A DNA stretch of 54,038 bases. Source: Pseudomonas californiensis. GTDB taxonomy: Bacteria; Pseudomonadota; Gammaproteobacteria; Pseudomonadales; Pseudomonadaceae. Shown here in pieces: positions 49,985-54,038 of the stretch. The DNA is taken from the NCBI RefSeq assembly GCF_021147775.1, contig NZ_JAGTPK010000037.1, positions 1 through 54,038 of the forward strand. The letters run 5' to 3'. The notes below the pieces were generated by a model. The model saw nothing but the letters and a program-made list of their open reading frames with translations, was not told the origin of the DNA and made no database searches. The position numbers were made by a program, and so were the translations under genes. Within the stretch, counting starts at the first letter, position 1; each line of letters opens with the position of its first letter.

Positions 49985-50766
49985 GCTCGCTGCTCCCTTG
50001 TACGTTGGGAAAAGACACTGGACAGCACGTGTTCACGGGTCTCGATGAAGCGCGGATCGGACTTGATCGCACGCGCAGACTCGCCTGCGCTGTAGCGCTG
50101 ACCAAAGTCCAGTTTCAGGTGCGCAGCGACGCGGCCCGGGTTTGGGGTCAGCAGGATCAGGTCAGTGGCCAGAAAAACCGCTTCTTCTATATCGTGCGTA
50201 ATCAGAAAGACTGGTTTGGCGGTACGTCGCCAGACTTGCAGCAGCAACTCCTGCATGTGCTCGCGGGTAAAGGCATCCAGTGCGCCGAATGGCTCATCCA
50301 TCAGCAGAACACTGGGGTCCGCTGCCAGTGCTCGTGCCAGGCCGACACGCTGGCGCTGACCGCCGGACAGTTGCCAGATGCGGCGATGCTCGAAGCCGAC
50401 CAGGTCCACCAGCGCGAGCATCTCCCGCGCCCGTGCCTCACGTTCAGCGCGAGCCACACCGGCCAGCTCCAGACCAAATGCGACATTGGCCAGCACATCC
50501 TGCCATGGCAACAGGGCGTCATCCTGAAACACCACGCCACGCTCTGCGCCAGGGCCGTTTACCGCTACGCCGTCCAGCGTGATGCGACCACTGCTCGGCG
50601 TGACGAAGCCGGCAATCAGATTCAACAGCGAGGTTTTGCCGCTGCCTGACGGCCCGAGTGCAACCAGCAATTGCTCCGGGCCGAGACTGAGGTTGATGTC
50701 TGCGAGCACCGGCTGGGATGCGCCGGGGTACTGTGCGCAGATGCGCTCCAGTTGCAGTAGGGCCAT
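49981..50766 (-). CDS. tauB: Taurine ABC transporter ATP-binding protein TauB
   Basis: The product has 261 residues. Walker A is GPSGSGKTS, the signature is LSGGQRQR, Walker B is VLLMDEPFGALD and the switch His is in ITHDIEEAVFLA. It overlaps tauC by four bases and follows tauA by 27 bases. Confidence 0.95.
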   Translation of the reverse strand: MALLQLERICAQYPGASQPVLADINLSLGPEQLLVALGPSGSGKTSLLNLIAGFVTPSSGRITLDGVAVNGPGAERGVVFQDDALLPWQDVLANVAFGLELAGVARAEREARAREMLALVDLVGFEHRRIWQLSGGQRQRVGLARALAADPSVLLMDEPFGALDAFTREHMQELLLQVWRRTAKPVFLITHDIEEAVFLATDLILLTPNPGRVAAHLKLDFGQRYSAGESARAIKSDPRFIETREHVLSSVFSQRTREQRA

Positions 50767-50793
50767 GACGGTGTCTCCTGGTGGTCCGGTCAG

Positions 50794-51771
50794 TCAGCGA
50801 GTGATGAATTGGGCGCTGACGTAAGGCGAGTAGTCAGGCAGCACAGCATCCACCTTGCCCTGCTCCTTCAAAAAGGCTGCGGTCTTGGTCACGGCTTCTA
50901 TGGTCGGTGTACCCAGCAGTGCCGTCTGATCGCTGGCCAGCGGGTAAACGTTGCCTTGCAGCAAACCAGGAATGTCTGACGCCTTGGCGCCCGATAGCTT
51001 GGTCAGCTTGTCGATGTTAGCGGGGTTGGCGATCCAGGCGTTCGGGTCCTGGCGGTAGCTGGCATAGGCGTCGAGCGTCACTTTGGCGAACGCGCGCACT
51101 ACTTCTGGATGCTTGGCGGCGAAGTCTTTGCGCACGATCCAGGCGTCGAATGTCGGGGCGCCCACTTTGGCCAGCTCGCCAGAGGTAATGAGCACTTTGC
51201 CGGTTTCCTTGGCCACGCCCAACGCTGGGTCCCAGACATAGGTTGCGTCGATGTCGCCACGCTTCCAGGCAGCGGCAATGGCTGGTGGCGCTAGGTTGAG
51301 GATGGTCACTTTCGACGGATCGATGTTCCAGTGCTTGAGGGCCGCGAGCAGGCTGTAGTGGCCGGTGGAAACAAACGGAACGGCGACTTTCTTGCCGATC
51401 AGGTCCTGCGGAGAGTTGATACCCGAGCCATTGCGGGCGACCAGTGCTTCAGCGGCGCCAATCTGGGTGGCAATCAGAAAGGTTTCCACCGGCAGCTTGC
51501 GGGTTGCGGCAGCAGTGAACGGGCTCGAGCCCAGATAACCGATCTGCACGTCGCCGGAAGCAATGGCCGTAATGACATCTGCACCGTTATCGAATTTGCG
51601 CCAGGCAATCTTAGACTCAGTGGCCTTTTCGTAGGCGTTGTCCGCCTGAGCCACCTTTGCCGGGTCGACCGTGGTCTGGTACGCAACGGTAAAGTCAGCG
51701 GCGTTGGCCAGAAACGTTGCGCTGGTCAGCGAAAGCGCAGTCAGCAGGCGTAAGGAAAAGTGCAGTTTCAT
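50794..51771 (-). CDS. tauA: Taurine-binding periplasmic protein TauA
   Basis: The product has 325 residues with a signal peptide (FSLRLLTALSLTSATFLANA). ADFTVAYQTTVDPAKVAQAD and GSSPFTAAATRKLPVETF match TauA. It delivers taurine to TauBC. First gene of the operon tauA-B-C-D, which supplies sulfur when sulfate is scarce. Confidence 0.95.
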   Translation of the reverse strand: MKLHFSLRLLTALSLTSATFLANAADFTVAYQTTVDPAKVAQADNAYEKATESKIAWRKFDNGADVITAIASGDVQIGYLGSSPFTAAATRKLPVETFLIATQIGAAEALVARNGSGINSPQDLIGKKVAVPFVSTGHYSLLAALKHWNIDPSKVTILNLAPPAIAAAWKRGDIDATYVWDPALGVAKETGKVLITSGELAKVGAPTFDAWIVRKDFAAKHPEVVRAFAKVTLDAYASYRQDPNAWIANPANIDKLTKLSGAKASDIPGLLQGNVYPLASDQTALLGTPTIEAVTKTAAFLKEQGKVDAVLPDYSPYVSAQFITR

Positions 51772-51838
51772 GGTGATGCTCCGAATCGGGCGGGCAGGGG
51801 GCAGGCCGAATACGGAGACTAGATGATCTAAGAATCAC

Positions 51839-51844
51839 ATTATA
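51839..51844 (-). promoter_or_regulatory. Likely -10 box of the tau operon
   Basis: A perfect TATAAT is read on the minus strand 68 bases before tauA, without a good -35 in front (AAGCTA). That is what a promoter needing an activator looks like. CysB would be the expected activator from other bacteria; no CysB site can be recognised with certainty. Confidence 0.45.
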
Positions 51845-52545
51845 AATAACGTTTAGGTATTAGCTTATGAGGGATACAGGCATGCCGAATGGATGAGTGC
51901 CCGTTTTCACCACGGGCTGGCGTTCTGATTTTTTAAAGCTGACAGGCTGAAAGCTCGACCGAGGACACTGAAATACACGCTTTGTTCATTGGTGGCGTGG
52001 CAGACCGTTGCGGACCGAAAATCGCCGCCGTCTGACTTGGAAAATGGTTTTTTTCAGTCTATTTCGTCGTTTTTTAAACGGCGGGTGGCGTAATGATGAC
52101 AACTGTAACATTGGTTTTCTATTCTCTTGGAAGTACCCGTTTTATAAGGGTTTTAAGGGCTTTGCCGGCGGGCTTGGCTTTTGAGGCTGCTGACTGACGG
52201 GTCCCGATTTGGCCGCTTGGTTACCAAAAACCAAATGATCTGACGAATGGTCGTGAAATATTTTTTGGGAATTAGCGATACAGGTCGATACACTCCGTGA
52301 CGTCGGTGCAGACACGGGTTGTGACATATATCCAATAGTTCTTAAGAGCGCGGAAATAGTTTCTTTTGGACCTGAAGATTTTTCACTACCGTGCTGCCAC
52401 CGACATACGCGGTCTAGTCAAGAAGTCGGGGCGTACAGAAACCATTGACCTCAAGGTCGGGACTGTCGCCTATCGCAAATCCGTGGGTCAGAGCTTTCGC
52501 TCGGCACCATGGACATAAAAAATTAGATTCACGAGGAGCGTAGCA
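51845..52545. other. Long intergenic region between tauA and the OprD-family gene
   Basis: About 700 bases without a supportable gene. AT-rich stretches (52030-52130 and 52240-52370) must include the porin promoter. The ribosome-binding site ACGAGGAGCG lies just before the porin start. No repeat or RNA gene is recognised. Confidence 0.4.
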
Positions 52546-53907
52546 ATGAAGAAGTCCACCCTGGCCTTGGCCGTTACCGTCGGTGTATTGGCCCAGCAGG
52601 CCGGTGCAGCTGGTTTCCTTGAAGACAGCAAGGCGTCCGTCAGTTCTCGTACCCTGTATTTCAACAACGATCTGCGTGAAGGCGTTCGTGCGTCAGATCA
52701 GCGTGAAACCGCTACTGGCCTGAAGTTCGACTACATCTCTGGCTTCACTCAGGGCACTGTAGGCTTTGGTCTTGATGCCCAGGCTGTTGTGGGTGTTCAT
52801 CTGGGCGGTGGCATTGATCACCACAGCGCTGCAACGGCCAACACCGTTGTGCCGACTGACACAGACGGCTCCTCGGTCAGCGACTGGTCCCGTGCCGGTG
52901 GCAACCTGAAAGCTCGCTTCTCCAAAACCGAATTGAAAGTCGGTAACGCTCTGGCACCTAACCTGCCAATCCTGGTCAGCAACGACGGTCGTTTGCTGCC
53001 ACAGGCTTTCGAGGGTGGCATCGTCACCTCCAAAGACCTGGACAACGTGACCTTCACCGGCGGCCAACTGACCAAGTCGAGCGGCCGTGCATCGAGCAAC
53101 TGGGCTGACCTGTCCGTTGCCGGCGCCACTCAGGGCAGCGACGCGTTCCGTTTCGCAGGCGCTGACTGGAAAGTCACCAAAGACCTGACCCTGCAGTACT
53201 ACTTCGCCAACCTGGAAGACTTCTACAAGCAACACTTCCTGGGCCTGGTTCACGTTTACCAGATCGCCGACAACCAATCTTTCAAGACTGACCTGCGCTA
53301 CTTCAACAGCAGCTCTGACGGCAAGAACAGCAGCAACACCGCTGGCTATGGCTTCAACAACAACAGCGGCTATGCAAAAACCATCGGTGAAGTTGATAAC
53401 CAGACCTGGTCTGCCATGTTCACCTACACCCTCGGCGGCCACGCGTTCTTGCTGGGTCACCAGCAGGTTGGCGACGACGGCGGCATGGTGTTCCTGAACC
53501 AGGGCAACGTTGTTGACGGTCGCGGTCGTCCAGAAGGCAACGGCGGCGCAAGCTTCTACTCGTTCACTGACTCGATGATCAACGGCTTCAACCGTGCCGG
53601 TGAAAACACCACCTTCGGTCAGTACTCGTATGACTTCGCCAAGCTGGGCGTTCCAGGCCTGAAAGCTGCTATCGCTTACCTGCACGCCGATGACATCAAA
53701 GGCGCTCGTGGTACTACTGCCTTCGGCAAAGAGTACTCAGAGTGGGAACGCGACATGCGTGTTGACTACGTCGTTCAGAGCGGCCTGTTGAAAGGCTTCG
53801 GCACTACCGTACGTTACGGCACCTACCGTGCTGACGACGGCCTGAACAACTCGACTAACGCCGACCAGGCTCGCGTCATCTTCAACTACACCTACAACTT
53901 CATGTAA
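52546..53907 (+). CDS. OprD-family outer-membrane porin
   Basis: The product has 453 residues with a signal peptide (KKSTLALAVTVGVLAQQAGA). GFLEDSKASVSSRTLYFNND is the conserved OprD-family N-terminus and the rest consists of amphipathic strands of an 18-stranded barrel, with the porin-typical NYTYNFM end. Members admit basic amino acids, aromatic acids or other small organics. Which substrate this one takes cannot be read from sequence; it is next to the taurine operon but on the other strand, so no link is shown. Confidence 0.9.
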   Translation: MKKSTLALAVTVGVLAQQAGAAGFLEDSKASVSSRTLYFNNDLREGVRASDQRETATGLKFDYISGFTQGTVGFGLDAQAVVGVHLGGGIDHHSAATANTVVPTDTDGSSVSDWSRAGGNLKARFSKTELKVGNALAPNLPILVSNDGRLLPQAFEGGIVTSKDLDNVTFTGGQLTKSSGRASSNWADLSVAGATQGSDAFRFAGADWKVTKDLTLQYYFANLEDFYKQHFLGLVHVYQIADNQSFKTDLRYFNSSSDGKNSSNTAGYGFNNNSGYAKTIGEVDNQTWSAMFTYTLGGHAFLLGHQQVGDDGGMVFLNQGNVVDGRGRPEGNGGASFYSFTDSMINGFNRAGENTTFGQYSYDFAKLGVPGLKAAIAYLHADDIKGARGTTAFGKEYSEWERDMRVDYVVQSGLLKGFGTTVRYGTYRADDGLNNSTNADQARVIFNYTYNFM

Positions 53908-53994
53908 GTGTATTGAGCGTCAAAGAAGCCCCGCCTTGTGCGTAATGCTGTTCACTTAAGCGGAGCAGCCTTACGGTCCACTGGGTACCGGGTT

Positions 53995-54038
53995 TTAGAA
54001 ATCTTCACCGTCCTTGGCCTTCCCGGCCTTGGGCGGTA
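53995..54038 (-). CDS. C-terminal end of a gene running off the window
   Basis: On the minus strand the last 13 codons before TAA (53997-53995) read PPKAGKAKDGEDF. The charged, low-complexity tail is typical of a protein C-terminus. Too short to identify; it may not be coding. Confidence 0.3.
   Translation of the reverse strand, partial: PPKAGKAKDGEDF

Noticed and set aside
52693..53685. A 330-codon open frame opposite the porin gene
   Set aside because: Antisense of the OprD-family gene with no supporting signal.

Overview
The window reads as a chromosomal segment of a Pseudomonas, most probably of the P. syringae group. The basis is the high-GC codon use, the hisB-hisH-hisA-hisF order with a DUF2164 gene inserted, the mutY-yggX and envC-ctpA-yibQ gene strings, a P. 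aeruginosa-type BdlA-like chemoreceptor, an OprD-family porin and a DUF6124 protein. Species is inference; no rRNA or other species marker lies in the window.

Left end (1-7675): an IS66-type transposase tail with its terminal inverted repeat, then a small integrated element of about 7.5 kb. The element lies between a 22-bp remnant of a tRNA 3' end (129-150) and the intact tRNA-Thr(UGU) gene (7599-7674). It carries a P4-type integrase beside the tRNA, a second tyrosine recombinase, and a cargo that looks like phage defence. The cargo is a WYL regulator of the CapW/BrxR type, a 48-residue protein, a TIR-domain protein with a Cys/His-rich N-terminus, and a protein whose second half resembles a divergent GIY-YIG nuclease. 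About 0.8 kb of non-coding sequence between the recombinases holds strong inverted repeats and DnaA-box-like sites. This is the best candidate in the window for an undescribed system.

8-17.4 kb: a membrane-anchored J-domain protein, a DUF6124 protein behind a structured leader, a methyltransferase, a polar amino-acid ABC importer (hisP, binding protein, hisQ, hisM) and a divergent GabP-type permease. 17.4-21.6 kb: a compact five-gene pilin-like operon encoding PilE-, FimT-, PilV-, PilW- and a very large PilX-like protein. 21.9-29.6 kb: a soluble PAS-PAS chemoreceptor, a small lipoprotein, a short new ORF, a membrane protein, tRNA-Phe, yggX, mutY, an AsmA-family gene and a PanZ-like acetyltransferase.

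29.8-37.7 kb: an OFA-type MFS transporter, an Lrp-type regulator, a YitT membrane protein, an aromatic aminotransferase broken by a one-base frameshift, and the histidine genes hisB, hisH, hisA and hisF. 37.7-47.9 kb: a secreted trypsin-like protease, a family-3 solute-binding protein, yibQ-like, ctpA, envC, gpmI, a rhodanese-like protein without the catalytic Cys, grxC, secB, a RAYT fragment, and trmL, whose start codon overlaps that of a divergent membrane protein. Right end (48.2-54.0 kb): the taurine operon tauABCD, an OprD-family porin and the last codons of a gene that runs off the window.
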